Shown: positions 29,451 through 38,225 of the stretch, piece after piece | Numbering within the stretch: the first letter of the stretch is position 1 | Layout of the letters: each line of letters begins with the position of its first letter | NCBI GenBank assembly: GCA_005881275.1 | Contig: VBEF01000050.1 | Span: 1-49,465, forward strand | Length of the DNA: 49,465 bases | Origin: Chloroflexota bacterium | Lineage (GTDB): Bacteria > Chloroflexota > Dormibacteria > Dormibacterales > Dormibacteraceae | Reading direction: 5' to 3' | Made by a program: the position numbers and the translations under genes | The notes under the pieces: model-generated | Told to the model about the DNA's origin: nothing | Databases searched by the model: none | The model's input: the letters and a program-made list of their open reading frames with translations, nothing else

Positions 29451-31357
29451 GCAACCAGACGCTGGCGCTGCTGATCCTCGTCTTTCCAGCCGCGGGTGCT
29501 CTGCTCCTTGCCGGCCGCGGTTGGCGCCTGCCTCGCATCTTCACCGTGCTAGTCGGTCCTGGTGTTGTTTGGGCTTCGTTCGTATGCGTCCTCGCCCTGT
29601 TCGCGGGCAAGGCATCAGGCGACTTCACCTACTGGACCTGGATCAAGAGCGGCAGCTTCGACGTGCCCTTCAACATCCTGATCGACAACCTGTCGATCTT
29701 CATGTGCCTCGTCATCACCGGGGTCGGCGGGCTCATCGTCAGCTACTCCGTCGGCTACATGGAGCACGAGGACGACCCCAGCTACGCCCGCTTCTTCTGC
29801 TACATGGACGTCTTCATCTTCTCGATGCTGCTGCTGGTCCTGGCCGGGAACTTCGTCTTCTTGATCACCGGCTGGGCGCTGGTGGGCCTCAGCTCGTATC
29901 TGCTGATCGGGTTTTGGTACCAGCGCCACTCCGCGGTGGTCGCGGCGCGCAAGGCGTTCGTGATGAACGTGATCGGCGACGTCGGCATGATCCTTGGCAG
30001 CTTCGTCTTATTCGTGACCTACCACTCCGCAACATTTGCGGGCGTCTTCCAAGGGGTGCAAGGCCGCATCTATTGCACTCGGCTCGCCTGTCCCCCGATT
30101 GGCGACACGCCAACCCTTGAGCTTGCGGCCTTTCTCTTGCTCGTAGGCGCAATCGCAAAGTCGGCGCAGCTGCCGCTCCACACCTGGCTGCCCGACGCAA
30201 TGGAAGGCCCCACGCCCGTCAGCGCCCTCATCCACGCCGCGACCATGGTCACGGCGGGCGTGTACCTCGTCGGCCGCATGCACCCCATCTACGACGTTGC
30301 CGTTTACGCGCACGGCGCTGTGGCCATCGTCGGAGCGGTCACCGCCCTTTTCGCGGCGACCATCGCCATCGTCCAGACCGACATCAAGCGGGTGCTGGCC
30401 TACTCGACCATGAGCCAGATCGGATACATGTTCCTCGCGGTCGGCATCGGCGCCTACTCCGCCGGCTTCTTCCACCTCCTCTCCCACGCCTTCTTCAAGG
30501 CGCTGCTCTTCCTCGCCGCCGGCAACATCATCCACGCGATGCACGACGAGCAGGACATGCGCAAGTACGGCGGATTGTGGAATCAGATGCGCCCGACCTC
30601 GATCGCATTTCTCGTCGGGTCGCTGTCGCTCGTCGGCTTGATTCCATTCGTCGGGTTCTTCTCCAAGGAGCAGATTCTCGGCCTCGCCTTCGCAAGAGGT
30701 GACCTGCTATCTGGCAGCGTGTGGGTCATCGGCGCCCTGACCGCGCTGCTGACCGGTTTCTACACGGGCCGCATGTGGTGGCTCGCGTTCTGGGGCAAGC
30801 CCTCGCCGCAGCGCCCGGTCGAGCACCCGCATGAGGCTCCGCCGGTCATGCTGGTCCCGGTCGCGATCCTTGCGGTGCTCGCCGCCGTCGGCGGATTGTT
30901 CGAGACCCGCGCCCTCGGCTTCGGTACTTCGGCGGTAACGGACTTCCTCACCTCGGTGGTCGGTCCGCAGCGCTGGGAGGAAAGCCTGCCAGTGGTGGCG
31001 ATCGGCCTTGTGACGATGATCCTGGCCACCGCCCTGTTCTACGGCGCAATGCGCATCCGCCCGTGGAGCTCGCGGGTGCCCTGGGCTCAGCGCCTGCTCG
31101 AGCGCAAGTACTACTTCGACGACATCTACGACGGCGTTTTCGTGCGGCCCCTGGACAGGGTCGCGGCCTTTCTGCAGCGGGACATCGAACAGCCGGTGAT
31201 CGACGCCGCCGTGGTCGACACGGGCTACCTGGCGCGATGGAGCGCCGCCGAGCTCAGCCTCACCCAGAGCGGCTATTTCCGTAACTACGTGCTCGTGTTC
31301 GTGGTCGGCGTTGTGGCGATCGCGGGCGTGCTGCTGCTGGTGAGGGCCCTGACATGA
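29447..31357 (+). CDS. nuoL: NADH-quinone oxidoreductase subunit L
   Basis: NuoL (ND5 homologue) is the distal antiporter-like proton pump with its long lateral helix. The 636-residue protein shows [52 protein letters not shown], and [18 protein letters not shown], which carry the key lysines, glutamates and histidines. The C-terminal part (residues about 500-636) contains the amphipathic HL segment and final helix. ATG at 29447 overlaps the nuoK stop. Confidence 0.96.
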   Translation: MSNQTLALLILVFPAAGALLLAGRGWRLPRIFTVLVGPGVVWASFVCVLALFAGKASGDFTYWTWIKSGSFDVPFNILIDNLSIFMCLVITGVGGLIVSYSVGYMEHEDDPSYARFFCYMDVFIFSMLLLVLAGNFVFLITGWALVGLSSYLLIGFWYQRHSAVVAARKAFVMNVIGDVGMILGSFVLFVTYHSATFAGVFQGVQGRIYCTRLACPPIGDTPTLELAAFLLLVGAIAKSAQLPLHTWLPDAMEGPTPVSALIHAATMVTAGVYLVGRMHPIYDVAVYAHGAVAIVGAVTALFAATIAIVQTDIKRVLAYSTMSQIGYMFLAVGIGAYSAGFFHLLSHAFFKALLFLAAGNIIHAMHDEQDMRKYGGLWNQMRPTSIAFLVGSLSLVGLIPFVGFFSKEQILGLAFARGDLLSGSVWVIGALTALLTGFYTGRMWWLAFWGKPSPQRPVEHPHEAPPVMLVPVAILAVLAAVGGLFETRALGFGTSAVTDFLTSVVGPQRWEESLPVVAIGLVTMILATALFYGAMRIRPWSSRVPWAQRLLERKYYFDDIYDGVFVRPLDRVAAFLQRDIEQPVIDAAVVDTGYLARWSAAELSLTQSGYFRNYVLVFVVGVVAIAGVLLLVRALT

Positions 31358-32793
31358 CGCTGACCGCGATCTGGATCATGCCTCTCATCGGCGGCGCGCT
31401 GGTCGCGTTCCTGCCTCCGCGCCTGGCCAAATGGTTCGGCGTACTCGTGGCGCTCGTAACACTCCTCATCGCTGCTTTCGTGGCGTTCAGCTTCGCTCCT
31501 GGTTATCACGGCTTCCAGTTCACCGAGCGGGTGGCGTGGATCCCGCAGCTCAGCATCTTCTACCGCCTCGGGGTCGACGGCATCAGCCTGTGGCTCGTCG
31601 TCTTGAATGCGTTCCTCACGGCGATCGCGATCATCGCGACGCCGGTCAGCCCCCGGACGGGTGGATTCGTGGGCCTGATGCTCGCGATGTCGGCTGGTCT
31701 GGCGGGCGTCTTCATGGCGACCGACCTCGTCCTTTTCTATGTGTTCTGGGAGGCGATGCTGATCCCGGCCTACTTCCTGCTGTGGCTGTTCGGCGAGGGC
31801 TCGCGGCCTGGATGGGCGGCGCTGAAGTTCGTCCTCTACACCCTTGCGGGATCGCTTCTGATGCTTGTCGGAGTGATCGGCGAGTACATCGTCACGGGCA
31901 GGCAGACCTTCGACCTGTCGAAGCTCGCGACGCTGGCGCCCTCGCCCTCGATGCAGTTCGGCCTTTTCTTCGTCTTCGGGCTCGCCTTCGCCATCAAGAC
32001 GCCGCTGTTCCCCTTCCACAGCTGGCTGCCGGACGCGTACAACGCGGCGCCCATCCCGATGCTCATCACCTTTGCCGGGGTGATGGGCAAAGCCGGCGCC
32101 TACGGCTTCCTGCGCATCGCCGTTCCGTTGTTCCCGCAGCCGGTCGACTGGTGGGACTGGCGCTGGGTCATTCCCGTGCTTGCGGTGGCCGCGATCATCT
32201 GGGGCGCGTTGATGGCGCTCGTCCAGAGCGACATGAAGATGCTGGTCTCGTATTCGAGCGTAAGCCACATGGGCTTCATCGTCCTGGGAATCTTCTCGTT
32301 CAACATCCAGGGCCAGCAGGGCGCCGTGCTTCAGATGGTGAATCACGGGATCATCATCGCGGCGCTCTTCCTGATCGTCGGATGGATCGCCGACCGCACG
32401 GGCATTCGCGACCGCTCGGCCATGGCCGGCCTGGCGCTGCGCATGCCGGTGATGGCGGGTGTTTTCGCCGTGGTCACCTTTGCCGCGCTGGGCCTACCCG
32501 GGCTGAACAGCTTCGTGGGTGAGTTCATGACGCTGCTCGGCGCCTGGGAGCGGGCGCCCCTGCTGGCCGTGTTCGGAGCGATCGGCCTCGTCCTGGCGCC
32601 CATCTACATGCTCCGGCTGTTCCAGGGAGTAACCCAGGGCGTGCCGGCGGGACCGGTGCCGCGGTCGGACATCCAGGCCGCCCAGGTGCTTGTCCTGGCG
32701 CCGCTGGTGCTGGTCATGTTCGCGATCGGCTGGTACCCGAACGCGCTGACACAGCTGATGACGTCGCTCGGCCAGACAGGGCTGTATAAGTGA
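31354..32793 (+). CDS. nuoM: NADH-quinone oxidoreductase subunit M
   Basis: NuoM (ND4 homologue) is the middle antiporter-like subunit of the membrane arm. In 479 residues it has FYVFWEAMLIPAYFLLWLFG with the essential glutamate, FAIKTPLFPFHSWLPDAYNAAP with the membrane lysine, and SDMKMLVSYSSVSHMGFIVLG. Fourteen helices are expected and the hydrophobic pattern agrees. It starts with ATG overlapping the nuoL stop and ends overlapping nuoN as GTGA. Confidence 0.96.
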   Translation: MTLTAIWIMPLIGGALVAFLPPRLAKWFGVLVALVTLLIAAFVAFSFAPGYHGFQFTERVAWIPQLSIFYRLGVDGISLWLVVLNAFLTAIAIIATPVSPRTGGFVGLMLAMSAGLAGVFMATDLVLFYVFWEAMLIPAYFLLWLFGEGSRPGWAALKFVLYTLAGSLLMLVGVIGEYIVTGRQTFDLSKLATLAPSPSMQFGLFFVFGLAFAIKTPLFPFHSWLPDAYNAAPIPMLITFAGVMGKAGAYGFLRIAVPLFPQPVDWWDWRWVIPVLAVAAIIWGALMALVQSDMKMLVSYSSVSHMGFIVLGIFSFNIQGQQGAVLQMVNHGIIIAALFLIVGWIADRTGIRDRSAMAGLALRMPVMAGVFAVVTFAALGLPGLNSFVGEFMTLLGAWERAPLLAVFGAIGLVLAPIYMLRLFQGVTQGVPAGPVPRSDIQAAQVLVLAPLVLVMFAIGWYPNALTQLMTSLGQTGLYK

Positions 32794-34277
32794 TCCCGCC
32801 AGGAACAGATCTCAGCTACTCCTGGGCGCAAGCGTTTGCCGATCTCGGTCAGATCGCGCCGATCGCGACCCTGACGGGCTTCATGCTGTTCGCGCTGGTC
32901 CTCGACCTGGTGCTCCCGAAGAAGCGTCGCGACGGTGCGGTCGCCATCGCGGCCGTCGTGGGCTTTGCGTACGCGTTGGGCGTGGCGGTCTTCCGCTGGC
33001 TGTTCGCATCAGGTGGCTCCGCCTACCACGGGTTCGCCACGGGCGACAACTTCGCGCTGTTCTTCGAGATGCTTTTCGCGAGCCTCGGCATCCTCACCGT
33101 CGCCCTGTCCCACTCCTACCTCAAGAAGCGTGGGCTTCTGGAGTCCGAGTTCCACATCCTGATCATGGCCGCGGTCATCGGCATGATGGTCCTCGCATCA
33201 GCCACGTCGCTGGTCACCGTCTTTTTGGGCCTCGAGCTGCTCTCAATCGCGCTCTACATCCTGTGCGGATACGCGCGCTCCGACTTTCGCTCCCAGGAGG
33301 CGGCCGCGAAGTACCTCCTGGTGGGCGGGTTCGCGAGCGCCTTCGTCCTTTATGGAATGGCTCTCGTCTACGGCGCCGCGGGCACGACCGTGATCCCGGA
33401 CATCGCCCAGCGCCTGACGACATCGGGTGGGTCCAACCCGCTGCTCCTTCTCGGCATCCTGCTGATGGGCGTCGGGTTCGCGTTCAAGGTCTCGGCCGCG
33501 CCGTTCCATATGTGGACGCCGGACGTCTATCAGGGCGCGCCGCTGCCGGTCACGGCGTTCATGTCCGTCGGGACCAAGGCCGCGGCCTTCGCGATGATCG
33601 TTCGCGTTTTCGAGGGCGGTCTGCCCCACCTCGCGCCGGAGTGGCAAACGCTGCTGGCTTTCGTCGCCGCCACGAGCATGGTGGTCGGCAACCTCATGGC
33701 CATCGTCCAGACCAGCCTGAAACGGCTGCTCGCATACTCCGGCATCGCGCAGGCCGGTTACATCCTGATCGGAGTCATCGCCGGCGGGCGGGACGGGCTC
33801 GAGGCGGTCCTCTACTACCTCTTCGTCTACATGTTCATGAACTTCGGCGCATTCGCGGTGCTCACGCTGCTCTCGGGTCCTGAGGGCGACCGCGACAGCT
33901 TCGCCGACCTCGAAGGCCTGGCCCGGCGCAACTGGCTCCTTGCCCTCGGAATGACCGTCTTCATGCTGTCGCTGGCCGGCTTCCCGCCCTCGGTCGGGTT
34001 CTTCGGCAAGCTGTTCCTGTTCACCGCGGGAGTCGCCGCCGGGTACACGTGGCTTGTGGTCCTGGCGGTCCTGATGAGCGTGGTGTCCGTCTTCTATTAC
34101 GTGCGGGTCTTGATCCCGATCTGGGCGCCGTCGCCGCGGGTCGACGGCGTGCCCGCCTCGTTCAGCAGCCGCTTCGCGATCGCCCTCAGCGGCATCGCGT
34201 CGCTGGCGTTGGGCCTGTACCCGACGACCCTCTTGCTCGCGGGCCAGCTGGGCGCGACGCCGATCAACGGACCCTAG
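32790..34277 (+). CDS. nuoN: NADH-quinone oxidoreductase subunit N
   Basis: NuoN (ND2 homologue) is the third antiporter-like subunit and completes the operon. Its 495 residues contain FLGLELLSIALYILCGY with the conserved glutamate, FKVSAAPFHMWTPDVYQGAPLPVTAF, and SLKRLLAYSGIAQAGYILIG. GTG at 32790 overlaps the nuoM stop. The TAG at 34275-34277 shares the sequence CTAG with the stop of the convergent YdeI-like gene, so the two genes overlap by 4 bases with no room for a terminator between them. Confidence 0.96.
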   Translation: MIPPGTDLSYSWAQAFADLGQIAPIATLTGFMLFALVLDLVLPKKRRDGAVAIAAVVGFAYALGVAVFRWLFASGGSAYHGFATGDNFALFFEMLFASLGILTVALSHSYLKKRGLLESEFHILIMAAVIGMMVLASATSLVTVFLGLELLSIALYILCGYARSDFRSQEAAAKYLLVGGFASAFVLYGMALVYGAAGTTVIPDIAQRLTTSGGSNPLLLLGILLMGVGFAFKVSAAPFHMWTPDVYQGAPLPVTAFMSVGTKAAAFAMIVRVFEGGLPHLAPEWQTLLAFVAATSMVVGNLMAIVQTSLKRLLAYSGIAQAGYILIGVIAGGRDGLEAVLYYLFVYMFMNFGAFAVLTLLSGPEGDRDSFADLEGLARRNWLLALGMTVFMLSLAGFPPSVGFFGKLFLFTAGVAAGYTWLVVLAVLMSVVSVFYYVRVLIPIWAPSPRVDGVPASFSSRFAIALSGIASLALGLYPTTLLLAGQLGATPINGP

Positions 34278-34720
34278 GGCCGCAGTTTCTCGAGCGCCGC
34301 CCGCAGCCGGCGCTCGCGGGTCTCCGGCTTTTTCGCTTCCTCGAGGCTTCGCGCCATCTCCTTCTTGTTGGTGAAGGAGAGGCGGTCCCAAGCCGCCGCG
34401 GCCTTTCGGTCACGCGCGAGCAGCTTCGCAAGGTCGGCCGGCGCTTCGACGGTGCGTGGCGCAGTGTCGAGCTCCAGCGCGACGGTGATCGTGTCGCCGC
34501 GTTTCACGCCGGCCTTCTGCTGGATGGCCTTCAGGACACCCAGGCAGTAGGTGCCGTCGCCCAGCGGCATCAGCGAGCCGCGGTAGGACTGGCCGGCGAT
34601 GACGGCCTGGATCTTCGGCCGTCCCTTGAGCCCCAGCTCCTCGTTCACGTTGCGGGGTACCTCGACGAACGTCCCCGTCCCGGTCGGGTCGGGCTGGAGG
34701 ACAGCCTTGAATGTCGCCAC
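34274..34720 (-). CDS. DUF1905 / YdeI (OmdA) family protein
   Basis: This cytosolic protein of 148 residues has two parts. The N-terminal DUF1905 beta-barrel domain is residues 1 to about 85 (FKAVLQPDPTGTGTFVEVP, GRPKIQAVIAGQSYRGSLMP). The C-terminal bacteriocin-protection YdeI/OmdA helical motif is about 95-148 (FTNKKEMARSLEEAKKPETRERRLRAALEKL). The biochemical role of the family is unclear. GTG at 34720 is 11 bases after the stop of the lipoprotein hydrolase, so the two are probably co-transcribed. Its stop codon overlaps that of nuoN on the other strand. Confidence 0.88.
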   Translation of the reverse strand: MATFKAVLQPDPTGTGTFVEVPRNVNEELGLKGRPKIQAVIAGQSYRGSLMPLGDGTYCLGVLKAIQQKAGVKRGDTITVALELDTAPRTVEAPADLAKLLARDRKAAAAWDRLSFTNKKEMARSLEEAKKPETRERRLRAALEKLRP

Positions 34721-34731
34721 CGACCGAGATT

Positions 34732-36141
34732 CTAAGCCGGGATCAGCGACCCCTTGGCGAACGGTCGCGGGAAGGGCGCTGGCTCGTAAGCCGCGAACGA
34801 AGGGGCCACGGCAAATCCGAAGAACTGGTTGGCGGACGCGCCCTGGGCCTGCGCGGCGGAGTTCAACGCGGCAGGCTGCAACGCGGGGTCATCCCAGCGG
34901 CCGGTGTCGATCCGCTGGAGCAGCACCTGCAGCGCCGCGATCGTCTCCGCAGCCGAAAACGTGCAGTGGCCCGCTCGGTGCACGAAGACCTGGCGGAGCA
35001 TCTCGGCTTTGTCCGCGGCGGCGACGACCTGCGCGTACGCGCTCTCGTTCGGCGGGATGACCAGGCCGTCGCCGGTCGTGTGCAGGGTGAGCGTCGGCAC
35101 GCCAAGGCTGCCGTCGAAGCTGACGAAGCGGTCGAGGTATGCGGCGGCCTTGCGGTCGGCCGTGATTGTTGGGCCCGCGTTCAGAGTGCGGATGTCCTTC
35201 TGGAGATCGAGCCCCGCCTGCGCGTAGAGCGCCTGCACTTCCGCCCGATCCGTCGAGCCCGCGACCAGCGCGCCGTAGTCGACTCCTTTGTTCCAGGATG
35301 GGTTGCCGCCCGCCCGCCTCTCCAGCTCGTTGCGGTAACGAAACACGAAGTTGAAATCGACGCGCGATTCCCACTCGATCTGCGCCTGCACCCTCGCCGC
35401 GTAGTCGGTGCCCGCCGGCTCGGGCAGCCTCGGGTCGAACCAGCCGGGGAGGTCGGTGAGCGCGGCCACCAGCGCAAGCCTCGCCTTGCCCTGCGGGGTG
35501 CCCGCCGCGGTGGTCAGGACCTGGCTCGCTAGTTGCCAGTTCGCGACGGGGTCGGCGATGTGGACGAGCTGCAGGGCCGAGCCCGGCGCGAGCAGCGCCT
35601 TGAAGGCGTACGCGGCGTCGAGCTCCGCGTTCCAGGTCGCGATCCCACCCGCGAGCACACCGCACAGCGGCATCGCTCCGGCGAATCGATCGGGGTGCAG
35701 CTGGACGAGGCCGGCGGTGATGATCCCGCCGAGCGATGCGCCCCACGCGATCACGCGTTTCGGCTTTCCGATACGTTTCGCAAAGAAGTCGAGCAGCGCC
35801 ATCTGGTCCTGGAACGCGTCCTCGAGGGCCCAACCCGTCGAGCTGTACGACGAGCCCGCGATCGCGTAGTGATGGCCGAGCAGCCAGGTTCGGGCTTCGC
35901 CTGACGGCACCGCCTGGGCTCCGTTCGCACTTCCCGGGGCGACGTAACCGTGACTGTAGAGGAAGAGCGTCTGGTTCCATCCGGATGGGACGGCGATGTC
36001 GTAGGCGGCCGCGCCGATCTTGCCGCTCATGTCGGTTGGGGTCGGGCGTTGGCCCGGCGGACTCGCCGTGGATTGCGAGCAGGCGCTGGCGATCGTGAGG
36101 ACCATCACCAGGGCCAGGGTCCGCGGCCGTCCTGTTGTCAG
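34732..36141 (-). CDS. Alpha/beta-hydrolase-like lipoprotein, probable CTG start
   Basis: This is a predicted secreted lipoprotein with an alpha/beta-hydrolase fold. The nucleophile elbow is GASLGG near residue 130, and a late histidine occurs in VHRAGHCTF. With CTG at 36141 the protein (469 residues) begins MTTGRPRTLALVMVL and runs to the lipobox IASAC, a normal basic-hydrophobic-cysteine signal. The later GTG and ATG would leave no charged region. The CTG overlaps the SDR stop as CTGA. A Ser/Pro/Thr linker follows the cysteine. The substrate is unknown; tannase/feruloyl-esterase-like or peptidase-like relatives are possible. Confidence 0.85.
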   Translation of the reverse strand: MTTGRPRTLALVMVLTIASACSQSTASPPGQRPTPTDMSGKIGAAAYDIAVPSGWNQTLFLYSHGYVAPGSANGAQAVPSGEARTWLLGHHYAIAGSSYSSTGWALEDAFQDQMALLDFFAKRIGKPKRVIAWGASLGGIITAGLVQLHPDRFAGAMPLCGVLAGGIATWNAELDAAYAFKALLAPGSALQLVHIADPVANWQLASQVLTTAAGTPQGKARLALVAALTDLPGWFDPRLPEPAGTDYAARVQAQIEWESRVDFNFVFRYRNELERRAGGNPSWNKGVDYGALVAGSTDRAEVQALYAQAGLDLQKDIRTLNAGPTITADRKAAAYLDRFVSFDGSLGVPTLTLHTTGDGLVIPPNESAYAQVVAAADKAEMLRQVFVHRAGHCTFSAAETIAALQVLLQRIDTGRWDDPALQPAALNSAAQAQGASANQFFGFAVAPSFAAYEPAPFPRPFAKGSLIPA

Positions 36142-36893
36142 ATGTTGGACCTCGACTGGCCGCCGTCGACGTTGATGCAGGCGCCGGTCAGCAGGCTCGC
36201 CTGCGTCGAGCAAACGAACGCCACTGCACTCGCGACCTCCTCCACGTTTCCGAAGCGGCCCATCGGCATCTCGTGGCGGACGAAGTCGGCGATGCCCTGG
36301 GGGTCGGCCTGCTGCCGGCGGTACCAGCCGCCGCCCTCCCACAGGATCGAGCCCGGCGCCACCGCGTTGACCGTAACCCCTTGCCTGGCCACCTCCCGCG
36401 CGAGTGACTTGACCATGCTGATCTCGGCCGCTTTGGCCGCGTTGTAGGCGGGCGCGCCGCCGGCCTCGCGTCCCCAGACCGAGGTGATCACGACGACGCG
36501 GCCCCAACCGCGGTCGAGCATCGCCGGCAGAACGAGCTTGGTCATGCGCGCGCTGACCACAACGTTGCCGTCGAAGGCCGCCTCGAATTCTTTGGGCCCT
36601 GTGTCACTCCACGAGCTGCCTGCGCGCGCGCCGAAGTTGTTGATGAGGATGTCGATGGGGCCGACGTTTCTCTGTGTTTGCTCCACTGACGTTTTGCAGC
36701 CTTCGTCTGTCGTCACGTCCGCGGCCACGCCGAATCCGTTGATGTCATGTGCGACTCGTTTGACGTCGGCCTCGGTCCGGGCTACGACGGAAACACGCAC
36801 GCCCTCCCGCGCCAGAGCCTGCGCGATGCCGAGACCGATGCCTTTCGTCGCGCCTGTGACGAGCGCGACCTTGCCACCGATGCCGAAGTCCAT
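36138..36893 (-). CDS. Short-chain dehydrogenase/reductase (SDR, FabG-like)
   Basis: The 251-residue classical SDR uses NAD(P)H. The cofactor motif VTGATKGIGLGIAQALA is near residues 12-28, LINNFGARAG corresponds to the NNAG motif, the catalytic serine lies in VITSVWG, and the YxxxK pair in YNAAKAAEISMVKSLA. The C-terminus LTGACINVDGGQSR matches the 3-oxoacyl-ACP-reductase-like group. The substrate is unassigned. ATG at 36893 lies only 20 bases from the divergent NUDIX start. TAGGAT (36903-36908) lies 9 bases before the ATG and may be its -10. Confidence 0.92.
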   Translation of the reverse strand: MDFGIGGKVALVTGATKGIGLGIAQALAREGVRVSVVARTEADVKRVAHDINGFGVAADVTTDEGCKTSVEQTQRNVGPIDILINNFGARAGSSWSDTGPKEFEAAFDGNVVVSARMTKLVLPAMLDRGWGRVVVITSVWGREAGGAPAYNAAKAAEISMVKSLAREVARQGVTVNAVAPGSILWEGGGWYRRQQADPQGIADFVRHEMPMGRFGNVEEVASAVAFVCSTQASLLTGACINVDGGQSRSNI

Positions 36894-36913
36894 GCTTCGC
36901 GCATCCTAATCAG

Positions 36914-37594
36914 GTGCTGCCACCGGCTGCGATCCACGAAGGACCGCCCGTCACCCCTCGTCCATCGGCCACGGTGCTGCTGGTTCGAGGTGATGATCCG
37001 TGGGAGCTGCTGATGGTGCAGCGTCCAGGTGGCGCCGAGTTTGCGCCGGGGGCCTACGTCTTTCCGGGCGGGACGGTGCACGAGGACGACCGGATGTTTC
37101 CTGATGAAATCCGCGCCGCCGCCGTGCGTGAGCTGTTCGAGGAGGCGGGCATCCTGCTCGCGCACGGCGCCGGCGAGCACGAGTGCGCCAAGGTACGAGA
37201 ACTGACCGCGGCGGGTGTTGTATTCGGCGATGCGCTCAACAACGTCGGCCTGACTCCGTCCTTCGACGACCTGGTCATGTTCGCGCGGTGGGTCACGCCG
37301 GCGCAGCTACGCCGCCGCTTCGACGCGCGGTTCTACCTCGCGCGGATGCCGGTAGGTCAGAGGGTCAGGCCGCAGCCAGGCGAGGTGACGGACTGGCTCT
37401 GGATCTCGCCTTCACGAGCGCTGTCGAGCCCGGAGATCACCCTGGTGTACGCGACGCGCATGGTCCTCGAGTCGGTGGCGGACGCGCCGGACGTGTCCAC
37501 GCTGTTCGCGCGTGCTCGAGACCTGAAAGAGATTCCGACCGTCGAACCGCGCATCGTCCGGACCGCGAGCGGCTGGGAGATCGTGCGCGAGTAG
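36914..37594 (+). CDS. NUDIX hydrolase, NUDT19-like
   Basis: The 226-residue protein contains a NUDIX domain with an interrupted Nudix box: GGTVHEDDRMFPDEIRAAAVRELFEEAGIL, where an insertion separates the first glycines from the RExxEEAG part. That layout is typical of NUDT7/NUDT19-type CoA or nucleotide diphosphatases. The N-terminus (TVLLVRGDDPWELLMVQRPGGAEFAPGAYVFPGG) fits well. GTG at 36914 is the first start; GTG at 36950 is an alternative closer to the fold. The substrate is not predictable. Confidence 0.88.
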   Translation: MLPPAAIHEGPPVTPRPSATVLLVRGDDPWELLMVQRPGGAEFAPGAYVFPGGTVHEDDRMFPDEIRAAAVRELFEEAGILLAHGAGEHECAKVRELTAAGVVFGDALNNVGLTPSFDDLVMFARWVTPAQLRRRFDARFYLARMPVGQRVRPQPGEVTDWLWISPSRALSSPEITLVYATRMVLESVADAPDVSTLFARARDLKEIPTVEPRIVRTASGWEIVRE

Positions 37595-37662
37595 TGCCTG
37601 TGTGACCAGCAGAACTACCGAGTCGGGCGTGGAAAGGACGTCCGCGCTCTTAACTTCGACGA

Positions 37663-37697
37663 CTGAGGCAAAAGGGGCGTATCCGGGCGGTTCGAAA
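37663..37697 (+). repeat. Diverged intergenic repeat related to 42502-42536
   Basis: Aligned without gaps, 25 of 35 bases agree with 42502-42536, including GTATCCG, GC and TTCGAA at the same spacing. Here the copy also forms the loop and arms of the dcd terminator. The weaker similarity makes it a candidate family member rather than a certain one. Confidence 0.5.
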
Positions 37698-37705
37698 GGC
37701 CCCTT
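37672..37705 (-). terminator. Terminator after the dCMP deaminase gene
   Basis: AAGGGGC (37705-37699 read leftward) pairs with GCCCCTT (37678-37672) across a 20-base loop and is followed by TTG. It begins directly after the TAG of the deaminase gene. Confidence 0.65.
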
Positions 37706-38179
37706 CTACCGCCAGAGGTGGCGCCACTGGTCGTAGTGGATTACTTCCACCCCTCCCTGGATCAGTGTGTCCAGGCCCGCCGGGTCGCGATACGCCTCCC
37801 GGTAGTAGACGCGCTTCACGTTGGCGTTGATGGCCATCTTGGCGCACATCACACAGGGTGATGCGCTCACGAACATGACCTTGCCCGGGAGCTGCGCGCC
37901 GGCCTTGATCAGAGCGTTTTGCTCGCTGTGCAGGCATCCGCAGGCTCCGGGCGTCGTCGAGTCGCACCGATTCGGCAGGCCGCGGGCGTTGCCGTTGTAG
38001 CCGATGCCGAGCACCTGGGTCAGGTCCGGTGTAGTGATGACCGTCCCGACCTGCAGCCGGGCGCAGGTCGAACGCTTGCTCAGCTCCTCGGCCATGCGCA
38101 TGTAGACCTCTTCCAGAGGGATTCGGTCGGGCGCCTGCTCGGCTTCGGGAAAGGGTTGAATTTCGGCCACTTCAGTCAC
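37706..38179 (-). CDS. dCMP/cytidine deaminase family protein (ComEB-like)
   Basis: This zinc enzyme is expected to deaminate dCMP to dUMP for thymidylate supply. The zinc site is complete: CLHSEQNALIKAG supplies the HxE pair and SPCVMCAKMAI supplies the PCxxC ligands. The GYNGNARGLPNRCD segment is typical of ComEB/dCMP deaminases. The start is GTG at 38179 (157 residues); the longer frame upstream runs through the divergent rmuC start and is not conserved. TATAGA at 38193-38198 may be its -10, giving a very short leader. It lies near nrdJ, another deoxynucleotide gene. Confidence 0.9.
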   Translation of the reverse strand: MTEVAEIQPFPEAEQAPDRIPLEEVYMRMAEELSKRSTCARLQVGTVITTPDLTQVLGIGYNGNARGLPNRCDSTTPGACGCLHSEQNALIKAGAQLPGKVMFVSASPCVMCAKMAINANVKRVYYREAYRDPAGLDTLIQGGVEVIHYDQWRHLWR

Positions 38180-38189
38180 GTTAACACCC

Positions 38190-38218
38190 TTGTCTATACC
38201 CCGGATCGGGACTAGAAT
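38190..38218 (+). promoter_or_regulatory. Sigma-70-type promoter of rmuC (leaderless)
   Basis: TTGTCT (38190-38195), a 17-base spacer, and TAGAAT (38213-38218) form a good housekeeping promoter. The -10 ends exactly 7 bases before the rmuC ATG at 38226, so transcription should start on or beside the start codon. Confidence 0.8.
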
Positions 38219-38225
38219 GCGCAAG

